Positions 43,207 to 57,564 of a stretch of DNA of 64,000 nucleotides are shown here, piece by piece; the first letter of the stretch is position 1, and the number at the start of each line of letters is the position of its first letter. A program made the position numbers and the translations under genes. Source of the DNA: Enterobacter sp. EA-1 (GTDB lineage Bacteria > Pseudomonadota > Gammaproteobacteria > Enterobacterales > Enterobacteriaceae); contig CP025776.1 of NCBI GenBank assembly GCA_002886105.1, positions 2,046,001 through 2,110,000 of the forward strand, written 5' to 3'. A model generated the notes under the pieces. The model was not told the origin of the DNA. It did not search any database and worked only from the letters and a program-made list of their open reading frames with translations.

Positions 43207-44859
43207 ATGTTGAACCGTATCCGCGTCGTTACAATGCTTATGAGCGTGCTGGTGGTGTTTGCACTGTTGCAGCTCGTCTCTGGCGGTCTTTTTTTCTCGT
43301 CACTTAAGCAAAACCAGCAAAGCTTCGCAGTCTCAATGACCTGCGTATGCAACAAACTGAGCTGGGCAAGCACGGGAGTTAATGCTGCAAACCCGCATTA
43401 ACCTGAGTCGTTCTTCCGCACGTATGCTGCTCGATCCGGGTAACCAGCAGAGCAGTGCGAAAACCGATCTGCTGAACAGTGCAAAACTCACTGGCAGACG
43501 CCGCAAAACATTACGACGCCTTCCGTGCACTGCCTTCGCTGCCGGAAATGGATGACGCGCGCCAGAACCCTGGATGAAAAATATCGCACCTATAATGCCG
43601 CCCTCAGCGAGCTGGTGCAGTTCCTTGAAAACGGCAATATCAACGGTTTTATGGCGCAACCGACTCAGGGGGATGCAAAACGCCCTCGGCGATGCGATGA
43701 CCAAATACGCAGGATTGAGTGAAAACTTGTATCGCAACGCCTCGGGATCAGAGCGTCAGTGACTATACTTTTGCCAAATGGCAGATGGCGATCCTCGCGC
43801 TGGCGCTGGTGATCGTGCTGGCGGCAGTCTGGTATGGCATTCGTCGAATTCTCCTTTCGCCATTATCGTCTGTTATTCGTCATATTCGTGAGATTGCCGG
43901 CGGCAACCTGACGCATACGCTGACCATTGCCGGGCGTAGTGAGATGACCGAACTGGCGCAAAGCGTTGATCATATGCAACACGCGTTAATCGAAACGGTC
44001 ACCAATGTTCGCCGAGGGGTCCGATGCGATTTATGCCGGCACCAGCGAAATTGCCGCCGGTAACAACGATCTTTTCTTCCCGTACTGAAGAGCAGGCATC
44101 CGCCCTCGGAACAAACCGCCGCCAGTATGGAAGAGTTAACCGCCACGGTGAAACAGAACGCTGACAACGCTCGTCAGGCCTCTCAACTGGCGCAAAGCGC
44201 CTCAGAAACGGCTGAGCGCGGCGGAAAAGTGGTGGATAGCGTAGTGAAAACAATGCACGACATCGCAGCCAGTTCGCAGAAAATCGCCGATATTATTAGC
44301 GTCATCGACGGTATCGCATTCCAGACCAACATCCTTGCATTAAACGCAGCGGTAGAAGCCGCGCGTGCAGGCGAGCAGGGGCGCGGTTTTGCGGTGGTTG
44401 CGGGAGAAGTGCGCAATCTTGCCAGCCGTAGTGCAGCCAAAGAAATTAAAGCTTTGATTGAAGATTCTGTCTCCCGTGTCGATACCGGATCTGTACTGGT
44501 TGGTAGCGCCGGGGAAACCATGTCGGACATTGTTAACGCGGTTACGCGGGTGAACGACATCATGGGTGAAATTGCATCGGCGTCTGATGAGCAGAGTCGT
44601 GGCATCGACCCGAGTTGCGCTGGCGGTATCCGAAATGGATCGCGTCACGCAGCAGAACGCGTCGCTGGTGCAGCAATCGGCAGCCGCGGCGGCTGCCCTT
44701 GAAGAACAAGCCAGTTTACTGACGATGGCGGTATCGGCCTTCCGCCTCTCTGCAGTATCCGGCGCTCCGGCGCGACGCGCTTCTACACCGGCGGCACAGA
44801 CCCCGGCGAGAAACCGCCCGCAAACAGCCGGGCAAGAAGAAAATTGGGAAACGTTTTAA
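43207..44859 (+). CDS. tar: Methyl-accepting chemotaxis protein Tar (aspartate receptor)
   Basis: Inner-membrane chemoreceptor of about 551 residues. Seen: first helix [20 protein letters not shown], ligand-binding Arg64, Arg69 and Arg73 ([13 protein letters not shown]), second helix [23 protein letters not shown] domain, methylation helices, the hairpin tip [20 protein letters not shown] and [20 protein letters not shown], and the C-terminal NWETF pentapeptide that tethers CheR and CheB. The Arg triad supports aspartate sensing. Breaks near 43,335, 43,485, 43,560, 43,672, 43,745, 44,015, 44,080, 44,105, 44,435 and 44,610. It is the only receptor here; tap is absent. Confidence 0.92.
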
Positions 44860-45101
44860 CCCTTTTTTTTGCGGATAGTTTGCCGCTTGAAGACTTAACA
44901 TACAGCGAAGTACGCAAGCCGGTTATCAGGCCTGCGTAACGACAAGGAGCATCAGTTGATCTGTCGTGATAATAACCTGTCGTCATATTTTATGACTGTA
45001 CTGACGGCGGTGTTAAAGATTAAAGAGTGGGTCGAAGAGACCTCAAGCGGCACCGCCCAACGCTGTGCCTGTTGAATACTGAACCTAGTTGAGAAGGCGC
45101 T

Positions 45102-45967
45102 ATGACATCATCTATGCCCAGCGGGCAGACGTCATCAATATTACAGCAGATGACACAACGCCACTGGCGCTGTCCGACGCGCACTTTCGTCGGATATGTC
45201 AATTGATTTACCAGCGTGTGGGGATTGTCCTCGCAGATCACAAACGCGACATGGTTTACAACCGCCTTGTCCGCCGTTTGCGTTCGCTAGGATTAGATGA
45301 TTTTGGTCGTTATCTGAGCATGCTGGAAGCGAACCAGAACAGCGCAGAGTGGCAGGCGTTTATTAATTCGCTCACCACCAACCTCACCGCGTTCTTCCGG
45401 GAAGGGCATCACTTTCCTGTGCTGGCTGAACATGCGCGTAAGCGTACGGGTGAATACCGGGTCTGGAGCGCGGCGGCATCAACGGGAGAAGAGCCGTATT
45501 CTCTTGCCATCACGCTTGCCGATGCTCTGGGCATGGCACCCGGACGCTGGAAAGTGTTTGCCAGCGATATCGATACCGAAGTGCTGCAAAAAGCGCGCGC
45601 CGGTGTGTATCGCCGATGAACTGAAGACGCTCTCGCCCCAGCAAATGCAACGCTATTTTATGCGTGGCACTGGCCCTCATGCTGGGTTGGTGCGCGTCCG
45701 GCAGGAACTGGCGAACTACGTTGATTTCACCACGGTGAACTTGCTGGACAAGCAATACAACGTACCGGGGCCGTTTGACGCAATTTTTTGCCGTAACGTA
45801 ATGATTTATTTTGATAAAACGACGCAACAGGACATTCTGCATCGTTTCGCTCCGCTGCTTAAGCCGGACGGATTACTGTTTGCCGGGCATTCGGAGAACT
45901 TCAGCAACCTCGTGCGTGAGTTTACCCTGCGTGGGCAAACCGTTTATGCGCTGAGTAAGGATAAAGC

Positions 45968-45971
<4 letters not shown>
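45102..45971 (+). CDS. cheR: Chemotaxis protein methyltransferase CheR
   Basis: SAM-dependent enzyme that methylates receptor glutamates for adaptation; about 287 residues. Seen: [80 protein letters not shown] (SAM site), [20 protein letters not shown] and [20 protein letters not shown]. Start [20 protein letters not shown] at 45,102. Breaks near 45,165 and 45,610. Its stop overlaps the cheB start (ATGA). Confidence 0.94.
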
Positions 45972-47000
<1,029 letters not shown>

Positions 47001-47011
47001 ACTAGGAGTAA

Positions 47012-47407
<396 letters not shown>

Positions 47408-47418
47408 GGACTGGATAA

Positions 47419-48062
47419 ATGATTCAACCTTCGATTAAACCAGTGGAAGAACATTCACCCAGCGATATTATTGCCCGGATCGGCAGTCTGACTCGCATGC
47501 TGCGCGACAGCTTGCGCAGGTGGGTCTGGACCGTGCGATTGCTGAAGCAGCGGAAGCGATTCCCGATGCCCGTGATCGTTTGGACTATGTAGTACAAATG
47601 ACCGCGCAAGCGGCAGAACGTGCGCTGAACAGCGTGGAAGCCTCTCAGCCACATCAGGATGAGATGGAACGTGGTGCGAAAGACCTGAGCAAGCGTTGGG
47701 ACGAGTGGTTTGAAAACCCCATCGAGCTGGCGGACGCCCGTGAACTGGTGACCGATACCCGTAAATATCTGGGTGACGTCCCGGGGCATACCAGCTTCAC
47801 CAACGCACAGTTGATGGACATCATGATGGCGCAGGATTTCCCGTGACCTTACCGGTCAGGTTATCAAGCGCATGATGGATGTGGTTCAGGAGATCGAACG
47901 TCAGTTGCTGATGGTCCTGCTGGAAAACATCCCGGATCAGAGCGCGCGTCCGAAACGCGAAAACGACAGCCTGCTCAACGGACCTCAGCTCGATGCCACC
48001 AAAGCGGGCGTTGTGGCGAGCCGTGACCAGTGGACGATTTGCTGGACAGTCTGGGCTTCTAA
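47419..48062 (+). CDS. cheZ: CheY phosphatase CheZ
   Basis: Dimeric four-helix protein that speeds CheY-P breakdown; 214 residues. Seen: [60 protein letters not shown], then the active-site helix [20 protein letters not shown] with the catalytic Gln (one residue pair damaged where CCAGG reads CCCGTG near 47,840), and the C-terminal CheY-binding peptide DDLLDSLGF. Other breaks near 47,513 and 48,030. Last gene of the tar-cheRBYZ operon. Confidence 0.95.
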
Positions 48063-48082
48063 TCTTTAGAATCAGTATATTA

Positions 48083-48118
48083 CCAAAAGCGGGCAGGGGA
48101 GAGACTACCCGCTTTTGG
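48083..48118 (+). terminator. Terminator after cheZ
   Basis: Long stem CCAAAAGCGGG/CCCGCTTTTGG 20 bases after the cheZ stop, with a 14-base loop. The following T content is low. Confidence 0.75.
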
Positions 48119-48277
48119 CTTTTCCGCCGTTTTAACTCCACATTTATCGCTGTAACAGCGCAACGATTGCTCTGCTCAAATGGCGAAAACCCCCCGTTTT
48201 TATGCCTTACTCTGCCCATTAGACCGTGTTGACTCTGGCATTATGTCATCAAACCTGTAACCCGTGGATGTACGCCG

Positions 48278-49430
48278 TGGCCTCTGAAGACAGCGACGAC
48301 AAAACAGAAGCTCCCCACAGCGCACCGACTAGAAAAGGCGCGCGAAGAAGGGCAGATCCCCCCGATCCAAAGAGCTGACATCCGTGCTTATCATGTTGGC
48401 GGGCATCTGCATCCTGTGGTTTGGCGGGGAAGCATTCGGTCGCCGGTTGTCAATCATGCTCTCCACCGGGTTACGTTTTGATCACCATATCGTCAATGAC
48501 CAGAACCTGATCCTCGGGCAAATTATCATCATGCTGAAAAACGCATTGATAGCCATGTTGCCGCTGTTGACCGGCGTCGTGATCATTGCGTTAGTTGCGC
48601 CGGTGATGCTCGGGGGACTGGTATTCAGCACCAAATCACTGGCGTTTCAGTTCTCCAAACTGAACCCGTTAAGCGGTATTAAGCGTTTGTTCTCCGCGCA
48701 GGTCGGGGCCGAGCTTGTTAAAGCGCTGATGAAGGCGCTGTTTATGGGCGGTGTGGCGGGCGTGTTTCTCTGGCACCACTGGCCGGACATGATGCGCCTG
48801 ATGAGCGAGTCGCCGTTTAAAGCGATGGCCAGCGCCCTTAATCTGACCGGACTGTGCGCATTACTGGTGGCGTTGAGCATTATCCCGATGGTGGGATTTG
48901 ACGTGTTCTGGCAGATCTACAGCCACCTGGATAAAACTGCGCATGTCCCGTCAGGACATCCGCGATGAATTTAAACAGAGCGAAGGCGACCCGCATGTGA
49001 AGGGCCGTATTCGCCAGATGCAGCGCGGCAGCGCGCCGCCGGATGATGGCCGATGTGCCAAAAGCCGATGTGATTGTCACCAACCCGACGCACTACGCCG
49101 TGGCGTTGCAGTATGACGAGAACAAAATGAGCGCGCCCAAAGTGGTGGCTAAAGGGCAGGGGCTGGTGGCACTGCGTATTCGCGAACTGGGCACTGAAAA
49201 TCGCGTACCGATTCTGGAAGCACCGCCATTGGCGCGTGCACTCTATCGCCATGCTGAGATCGGTCAGCAAATCCCGGTGTCAGCTCTATGCGGCGGTTGC
49301 CGAAGTGCTGGCGTGGGTATGGCAGTTGAAACGCTGGCGTTTGTCAGGCGGACAACGACCCGTTAAACCTGAGAATCTTCCGGTGCCAGAGGCGCTGGAC
49401 TTTTTGAACGAGAAGGACACTGATGGCTAA
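48278..49430 (+). CDS. flhB: Flagellar type III export protein FlhB
   Basis: Inner-membrane export gate protein that switches substrates from hook to filament; about 383 residues. Start GTG at 48,278 ([13 protein letters not shown]). Seen: [11 protein letters not shown], four membrane helices (for example [19 protein letters not shown]), [40 protein letters not shown], the autocleavage site [17 protein letters not shown] (cut between Asn and Pro), and [19 protein letters not shown]. Breaks near 48,325, 48,358, 48,945, 49,030 and 49,280. Overlaps flhA by 8 bases. Confidence 0.94.
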
Positions 49431-51501
49431 TCTGGTAGCAATGCTGCGTCTGCCCAGCAATCTGAAATCGACCCAATGGCAGATCCTTGCCGGGCCGGTG
49501 CTCATCATGCTTATTCTGTCGATGATGGTGCTGCCGCTGCCAGCGTTTGTCCTCGACCTGCTGTTTACCTTTAACATCGCGCTGTCGATCATGGTGCTGT
49601 TGGTGGCCATGTTCACCCAGCGTACCGGAATTCGCCGCGTTCCCGACCATCCTGCTGTTCACGACCTTGCTACGCCCGGCGCTGAACGTTGCCTCGACCC
49701 GTATCATCCTGATGGAAGGGCATACCGGTTCCGCCGCGGCTGGGCGGGTGGTAGCATTCGGCCACTTCCTCGTTGGCGGTAACTTCGCCATCGGTATTGT
49801 AGTGTTCGTGATCCTCGTCATCATCAACTTTATGGTTATCACCAAGGGTGCCGGACGTATCGCTGAAGTTGGCGCGCGTTTCGTGCTCGATGGGATGCCG
49901 GGTAAACAGATGGCGATCGATGCGGACCTCAACGCCGGGATCATTGGCGAAGACGAAGCAAAACGCCGCCGTTCAGAAGTGACGCAAGAAGCGGACTTCT
50001 ACGGTTCAATGGACGGTGCGAGTAAATTTGTTCGCGGGGGATGCCGTCGCCGGTATCCTGATTATGGTGATCAACATCATCGGCGGTCTGCTGGTAGGGG
50101 TTTTGCAGCATGGCCTGTCAATGGGCGACGCGGCTGAAAGCTATACGCTTCTGACCATCGGTGATGGCCTGGTTGCGCAGATCCCGGCGCTGGTTATCTC
50201 CACCGCGGCGGGCGTTATCGTTACGCGAGTCAGCACCGACGAAGACGTCGGCCAGCAAATGGTGGGGCAACTCTTCTCCAACCCGCGCGTGATGATGCTG
50301 AGCGCAGGCGTTCTGGGGCTGTTGGGTCTGGTGCCTCGGCATGCCGAACCTTGTGTTTCTGCTGTTTACCGGTGCGTTACTTGGCCTTGCCCGGTGGTTA
50401 CGTGGTAAAGAACAGAAAGCGCCAGTGGAAGCCGCGCCGGTAAAATTACCGGAAAACACGCAGGCGGTGGAAGCCACCGGAGCGATGTGCAGCTCGAAGA
50501 CTCGCTGGGCATGGAGGTCGGCTATCGTCTGATCCCGATGGTGGACTTCCAGCAGGATGGCGAACTGCTGGGGGCGTATTCGCAGTATTCGTAAGAAATT
50601 CGCGCAGGATATGGGCTTTCTGCCGCCAGTGGTGCATATCCGTGACAACATGGATTTACCACCGGCTCGTTATCGCATCCTGATGAAGGGTGTTGAAATT
50701 GGTAGCGGCGAGGCGTATCCGGGCCGTTGGCTGGCGATAAACCCGAGGCACCGCAGCCGGTACGTTACCTCGGGTGAGCAGACTGTTGACCCGGCCTTTG
50801 GTCTGACGGCTATCTGGATCGAGAGCGCGCTGAAAGAGCAGGCGCAGATCCAGTGGCTTTACGGTGGTGGAAGCCAGTACCGTGGTGGCGACGCACCTCA
50901 ACCATTTAATTGGTCAGTTTGCATCGGAACTGTTTGGCCGTGCCGGAAGCACAGCAGTTGCTTGACCGGGTAAGCCGAAATGCCGAAGCTGACTGAAGAT
51001 CTGGTACCGGTGTGGTCACGCTGACCACCCTGCATAAAGTGCTGCAAAATCTGCTGGCCGAGAAAGTGGCGATTCGCGATATGCGCACGATTCTGGAAAC
51101 GCTGGCGGAGCATGCGCCGATGCAGAACGATCCGCACGAGCTCACTTCCGTCGTGCGTGTGGCGCTGGGGCGTGCTATTACCCAACAGTGGTTCCCCGGC
51201 AATGACGAAGTTCAGGTGATTGGCCTTGATACCCCGCTGGAGCGTTTGCTGCTGCAGGCTCTTCAGGGCGGTGGCGGTCTGGAGCCGGGGCTGGCCGATC
51301 GTCTGCTCCGAACAGACTCAGGAAGCGCTGGTACGCCGAGAGATGCTGGGTGCGCCGCCGGTGCTGTTGGTCAACCATGCGTTGCGTCCGTTGCTGGCCC
51401 GCTTCTTACGTCGCAGTCTGCCGCAACTGGTGGTGTTGTCGAATATGGAAATGTCGGATAACCGTAATATCCGTATGACGGCCACTATCGGAGGGAAGTA
51501 A
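49423..51501 (+). CDS. flhA: Flagellar type III export protein FlhA
   Basis: Main export-gate protein, 692 residues; the raw span (2,079 bases) equals the family length although the frame breaks many times. Seen: [120 protein letters not shown] and [20 protein letters not shown]. Break sites near 49,627, 50,338, 50,485, 50,745 and 50,771 are altered CCWGG; those near 50,035 and 50,572 are G-runs. Confidence 0.95.
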
Positions 51502-51915
51502 TGCGTTATTTTGCCACCGGTTACTAGCGTTACCGCTGTTTGCTCACGCCGCCGGAGAGGGCGCGTGGCAGGCCAGCAGTATTGGCATTACGCTGAATAA
51601 TCGTGGTGTGTCCGCCTCGTCAGCGCCACTGGCTTCATCTCAGCCGGTGAACGGCTTAATGACGCTGGTTGCCCCGGCGTTATGAACTGAACGGGCCGAC
51701 CCCGGCGGGCTTATTAGTTCGCCTCTGTTCGCAAACGCGCTGTGTTGAGCTTGATGGTCAGAATGGCACAACCACCGGCTTTACCGGTGTCCCGGCCATT
51801 GAACCATTGCGTTTTGTCTGGGAAGTCCACTGGTGGTGGGCGCCTGATACCGGCGTTGAAAGTGCAGAGTAATCAGGTGATCGTCAATTACCGCCAGCCC
51901 GCTAACAACGGGTAG
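51501..51915 (+). CDS. flhE: Flagellar protein FlhE
   Basis: Periplasmic protein of about 130-135 residues that limits proton leak through the export gate and affects rod assembly. Starts at 51,501, one base overlapping the flhA stop. Seen: signal LALPLFAHAAG, EGAWQASSIGITLNNRGVSA, SSQPVNGLMTLVA, YELNGPTPAGLLVRLCSQTR, CVELDGQNGTTTGFTGVPAI and EPLRFVWEV with the end QVIVNYRQPANNG. Breaks near 51,520, 51,673, 51,833 and 51,865. Confidence 0.9.
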
Positions 51916-51962
51916 CCGTTTCGTTGTTAACCCTCTCAATCAGTTAGTCTTCTTCGTCGCGT

Positions 51963-51987
51963 AAATCCTGCCGTTTGGCAGGATTTT
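51963..51987 (+). terminator. Terminator after flhBAE
   Basis: Stem AATCCTGCC/GGCAGGATT with GTTT loop, followed by TTGCT. A weaker AACAACG/CGTTGTT hairpin lies just after flhE at 51,905. Confidence 0.75.
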
Positions 51988-52023
51988 GCTGTCATATCTC
52001 ATTTTGACCCCGTCTTTGAAGCA

Positions 52024-52040
52024 AAAGAAACGCTGTTTTA
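52024..52040. promoter_or_regulatory. KdgR-like operator before the symporter/GH105 genes
   Basis: AAAGAAACGCTGTTTTA matches the KdgR consensus (palindrome of AATGAAA and TTTCA halves) at nearly every position. KdgR is the repressor of pectin and hexuronate catabolism, which fits the two genes downstream. Confidence 0.65.
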
Positions 52041-52212
52041 TAAATCAGTGAAGCGCGTGATGGCTCTCTTTGCATTTTGCCAGTGCCGCCCTTTTACTGG
52101 CAGAAACAGAAAGGTTTCCCATGGCGCATCCTCTTACTTTAGCCGTGTAAGAATTTCCTTTGGCGCAGCCGTAATGCCAGTGGGTCCCCAATAATGAATA
52201 GGGTTGACGGCA

Positions 52213-53793
52213 ATGAAAACACGAAAAATTGGATTACATAATTACCTCGCCTACGGCTCAGGCGATTTTCTGGGGGCGGGCACGACCGCGTTGACCGCAG
52301 CATGGTTACTTTATTTCTACACAACCTTCTGTGGCCTGACGCCTATCGAAGCGACATTTATCTTTGCAGCCGCGAGGGTGCTGGATGCTGTCGTCAGTCC
52401 GCTGATGGGCTTTTTTAACCGATAACTTCGGTACAACCTCGGCTGGGTAAACGCTTCGGTCGTCGTAAGTTCTTTATCCTGCTCGGTATTCCCTGCGTCT
52501 TCAGCTACTCGATTATGTGGGTAGGGGAGATGAGCTTCTGGTATTACCTGCTGACCTATCTGCTGTTCGATGTGGTCTACACCATGATTCTGGTACCGTA
52601 CGAAACTCTGGTACCGGAAATGACGGATGACTTTAAACAGAAAACCAAATTCTCCGGGGCGCGCATTTCTATGGCGCAAATGTCAGCCATCCCCGGCTTC
52701 TTTCCTGCCCGGTATTCTGCTGACGCACTTCGGTAAAGAAAACCCGATCTCCTTCTTCTACGCAAGCCCTCGGGTGTTCTCGGTACTGTGTGCAATGATG
52801 CTGACGTTTGTCTGGTGTTTCACCCGGGAACGCCCGCGAGAAGAGTGGATAGAAGCGGCTCTGCGCGCAGAGGCAGAGAAAAGAGCCTCACCCTTGGTCA
52901 GAGTCTGCGCCGCTTGTTTGTTGAGCTTAGCTCGACGCTGCGTATCAAAATTTTCCGTCAGCACCTTGGTATGTACCTCGGCGGTTACATCGCACAAGAC
53001 GTATTTAACGCGGTATTCACCTATTACGTGGTGTTTGTTCTCATGCAGGAAGCCTCCCTCGCGTCTAACCTGCTCGGCACGATGGCGATTTTCCAGTTTA
53101 TCGCCGTTATCGCCATGATCCCCGTTGTGCATCCGCTTCGGACCTGCGCCGTCATACCGTATGGTCGTGGTGTTGTTTGGTTTGAGTGCTGCTTCTTACG
53201 GCGTCCTTTATTGGGCGGGATTAAGCGACATTTATGCGTTGCTGCTGCTGGTTTCCGCCATTGCGGGCCCTCGGGCCGCGGCGGCATCAACTATGTTCCG
53301 TGGAATACCTACACCTACATTGCCGATATTGACGAAGTGGTGACCGGTCAGCGTCGCGAAGGTATCTTCGCTGGCATCATGACCCTGACACGCAAAGCCT
53401 CGCAGGCGGGTGCGGTGATGCTGGTGGGGATTGTGATGCAGGCGTCGGGCTTTTTCCGGGCAAAAAACGCAGGTGCCGGAAGTGAGTCATACCATCCTGA
53501 TGATCATGTGCTTCGGCACCATTGCGGTGCTGTGCTGCGGCTTCCTTGTCTCGCTGCGTTTTAAACTGAACCTGAAAACGCACAGCGTGTTGCGCGAAGA
53601 GACGGCCAAAATGCGCCAAAGCGGTCGCGCCATGCCGGAAAACATCACACCACAAGCGCGTGAAACCGTGGAGATGCTGGCGGGGATGCCATACGAATCG
53701 CTGTGGGGCAATAACAACATCGGCTACCTGAATCGTAATAAACCTGCCGCGCCTTCCCTGGAAGAAAGGTGCGTCACTGAAATCGACTTATAA
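52213..53793 (+). CDS. GPH-family sugar:cation symporter, probably for unsaturated pectin oligosaccharides
   Basis: About 525-residue member of the glycoside-pentoside-hexuronide family (MelB/TogT/YicJ relatives) with 12 helices. Seen: IGLHNYLAYGSGDFLGAGTT, AAARVLDAVVSPLMGF, LGKRFGRRKFFILLGIPCVF, YTMILVPYETLVPEMTDDFK, INYVPWNTYTYIADIDEVVT and QRREGIFAGIMTLTRKASQA, all GPH signatures. Start ATG 52,213. Breaks near 52,425, 52,706, 52,768, 52,828, 52,880, 53,130, 53,268 and 53,455. Followed 14 bases later by a GH105 gene and preceded by a KdgR-like box, which suggests uptake of unsaturated galacturonides or rhamnogalacturonides. Confidence 0.85.
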
Positions 53794-53807
53794 CTGAGGT
53801 GAGAAAT

Positions 53808-54952
53808 ATGAAGGTTTGGCCTGTCAAACACAGTCCGTTATTGCGTCAGCCAGAGCGTTTTATCGCCCGTGATGAACTGAAGGCGTTGATCCGCAAGATC
53901 ACGCATAACCTCGGGTGAATATTCACGATAACACCGGCGAGTTTTTATTGCGGCTCGACGATGGGCGTGTGATTGATACCAAAGGCTGGGCCGGCTGGGA
54001 GTGGACACACGGTGTCGGTTTGTACGGCATGTATCAGTATTATCGCCAGACAGGGGATGAAACCGTCCGCGAGGTGATTGATAACTGGTTCGCTGACCGC
54101 TTTGCCGAAGGCGCCACCACGAAGAACGTCAACACCATGGCGCCCTTTCTGACGCTGGCGTATCGCTATGAGGAAACCGGCAACCCGAGCTATCTGCCGT
54201 GGCTGGAAAGCTGGGCTGAGTGGGCAATGTACGAGATGCCGCGCACTGAGCATGGCGGTATGCAGCACATCACGCTGGCGGAGGAAAACCACCAGCAGAT
54301 GTGGGACGACACCCTGATGATGACCGTTCTGCCGCTGGCAAAAATTGGTAAGCTGCTTAACCGGCCGGAGTATGTCGAAGAGGCGGTCTATCAGTTCCTG
54401 CTCCATGTGCAGAACCTGATGGACAGAGAGACCGGCTTGTGGTTCCACGGCTGGAATTACGACGGGCAGCATTAACTTCGCCCGTGCCCGTTGGGCGCGC
54501 GGCAATAGCTGGTTGACTATCGTGATCCCGGACTTCCTCGAACTGGTGGATCTGCCGGAAAATAACGCGGTGCGCCGCTATCTGGTGCAGGTGTTGAATG
54601 CGCAGATCGCCGCGCTGGCCAATTGTCAGCATGAGAGTGGGTTGTGGCATACGCTGCTGGATGATGCCGACTCTTATCTCGAGGCCTCCGCCACCGCCGG
54701 GTTTGCGTACGGCATCCTGAAAGCGCTGCGTAAGCGCTATATCAGCGCCGATTACGCAGAAGTGGCGGAGAGAGCGGTGAAGGCGATTGTCGGCCACATT
54801 TCGCCGGAAGGGGAGTTGTTGCAGGTGTCGTTTGGTACCGGGATGGGCAGTAATCTGGCGTTTTATCGTGAGATCCCCACTGACCTCCATGCCGTATGGC
54901 CGGGGCGATGGCGATGCTCTGTCTGACGGAGTATTTACGCAAATATTTCTGA
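53808..54952 (+). CDS. Glycoside hydrolase family 105 (unsaturated rhamnogalacturonyl hydrolase, YteR/YesR-like)
   Basis: About 381-residue cytoplasmic hydrolase with an (alpha/alpha)6 barrel; removes the unsaturated uronic acid left at the end of pectin fragments by lyases. Seen: GWAGWEWTHGVGLYGMYQYY, NVNTMAPFLTLAYRYEETGN, NHQQMWDDTLMMTVLPLAKI (catalytic Asp pair region), GLWFHGWNYDGQHNFARARW, ARGNSWLTIVIPDFLELVDL and AGFAYGILKALRKRY. No signal peptide. Breaks near 53,913, 54,470 and 54,900. Coupled with the symporter; product would feed hexuronate metabolism. Confidence 0.88.
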
Positions 54953-54965
54953 CGATACGGCAAAG

Positions 54966-54993
54966 AAAAACCCCGGAATTCCGGGGTTTTTTA
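54966..54993. terminator. Bidirectional terminator between the GH105 gene and argS
   Basis: Stem AACCCCGGAA/TTCCGGGGTT, a continuous palindrome bounded by A-run and T6. Confidence 0.9.
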
Positions 54994-55064
54994 TGCCTGA
55001 CGATAAGGGCAAGTGCGATTGGGCAGGACGGGTAACACGCGTGTCAGCCACCCGGCATAAACGC

Positions 55065-56796
<1,732 letters not shown>

Positions 56797-56928
56797 CGGG
56801 ATTTAGGACGCCGCGCAACAGGGCGTCCGGGTGTTAATAAAGGCGGGAGTATACTGCAAATGCCCGGTGGCGTCAGCACTGCATAACACGGTAGATTATG
56901 CGCTTTGTTATGACTTACGAGCACTGTT

Positions 56929-57493
56929 ATGAGTAATTGGCAAACTATCGAAGAGTTGCAGGATATCGTGGAAGATTTGCCGCGTTTCACTGACGACTTG
57001 CAGAAATTCACTACCCGTCTTGGACTGAATATCGCACCATTAAACGCCGACCATATTTCACTGCGTTGTCATCAAAATACTACCGCAGAGCGCTGGCGGC
57101 GCGGTTTTGAACAGTGCGGCGAACTGCTCTCAGAGAACATGATCAATGGTCGACCGATTTGCCTGTTTAAACTGCATGAACCACTGTGCGTTGCGCACTG
57201 GCAATTCACCGTCGTTGAGCTGCCGTGGCCGGGGTGAAAAACGCTATCCCCATGAAGGCTGGGAACATATCGAGATCGTGCTGCCGAGGTGCGCCGGAGA
57301 CATTGAATGCGCGCGCGCTGGCGCTTCTGGCGGACGAAGGTCTGAGCCAGCCGGGGGTAGCAGTCAAAACCAGCTCCCCCCAAAGGCGAACGCGAGCGGC
57401 TGCCAAACCCGACGCTGGCGGTGACAGATGGCAGGGTGACGGTGAAGTTCCACCCCTGGACGATTGGAAGAAATTGTCGCCAGCGAGGATTGA
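56929..57493 (+). CDS. yecM: YecM family protein (putative metal-dependent, VOC-like fold)
   Basis: About 188-residue protein related by fold to glyoxalase/isomerase metal enzymes; function unknown. Seen: [80 protein letters not shown] and WEHIEIVLP (likely metal ligands His and Glu), ending EEIVASED. Breaks near 57,232, 57,288, 57,385 and 57,468. Start ATG 56,929 with GAGCACTGTT before it; divergent from argS. Confidence 0.88.
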
Positions 57494-57564
57494 AACACCA
57501 GCCTGTGAAGGCGCGCAGAACCCGGCTGAACGAAGCATGCCATGATAAAGAAAAGGGAGGAGAG

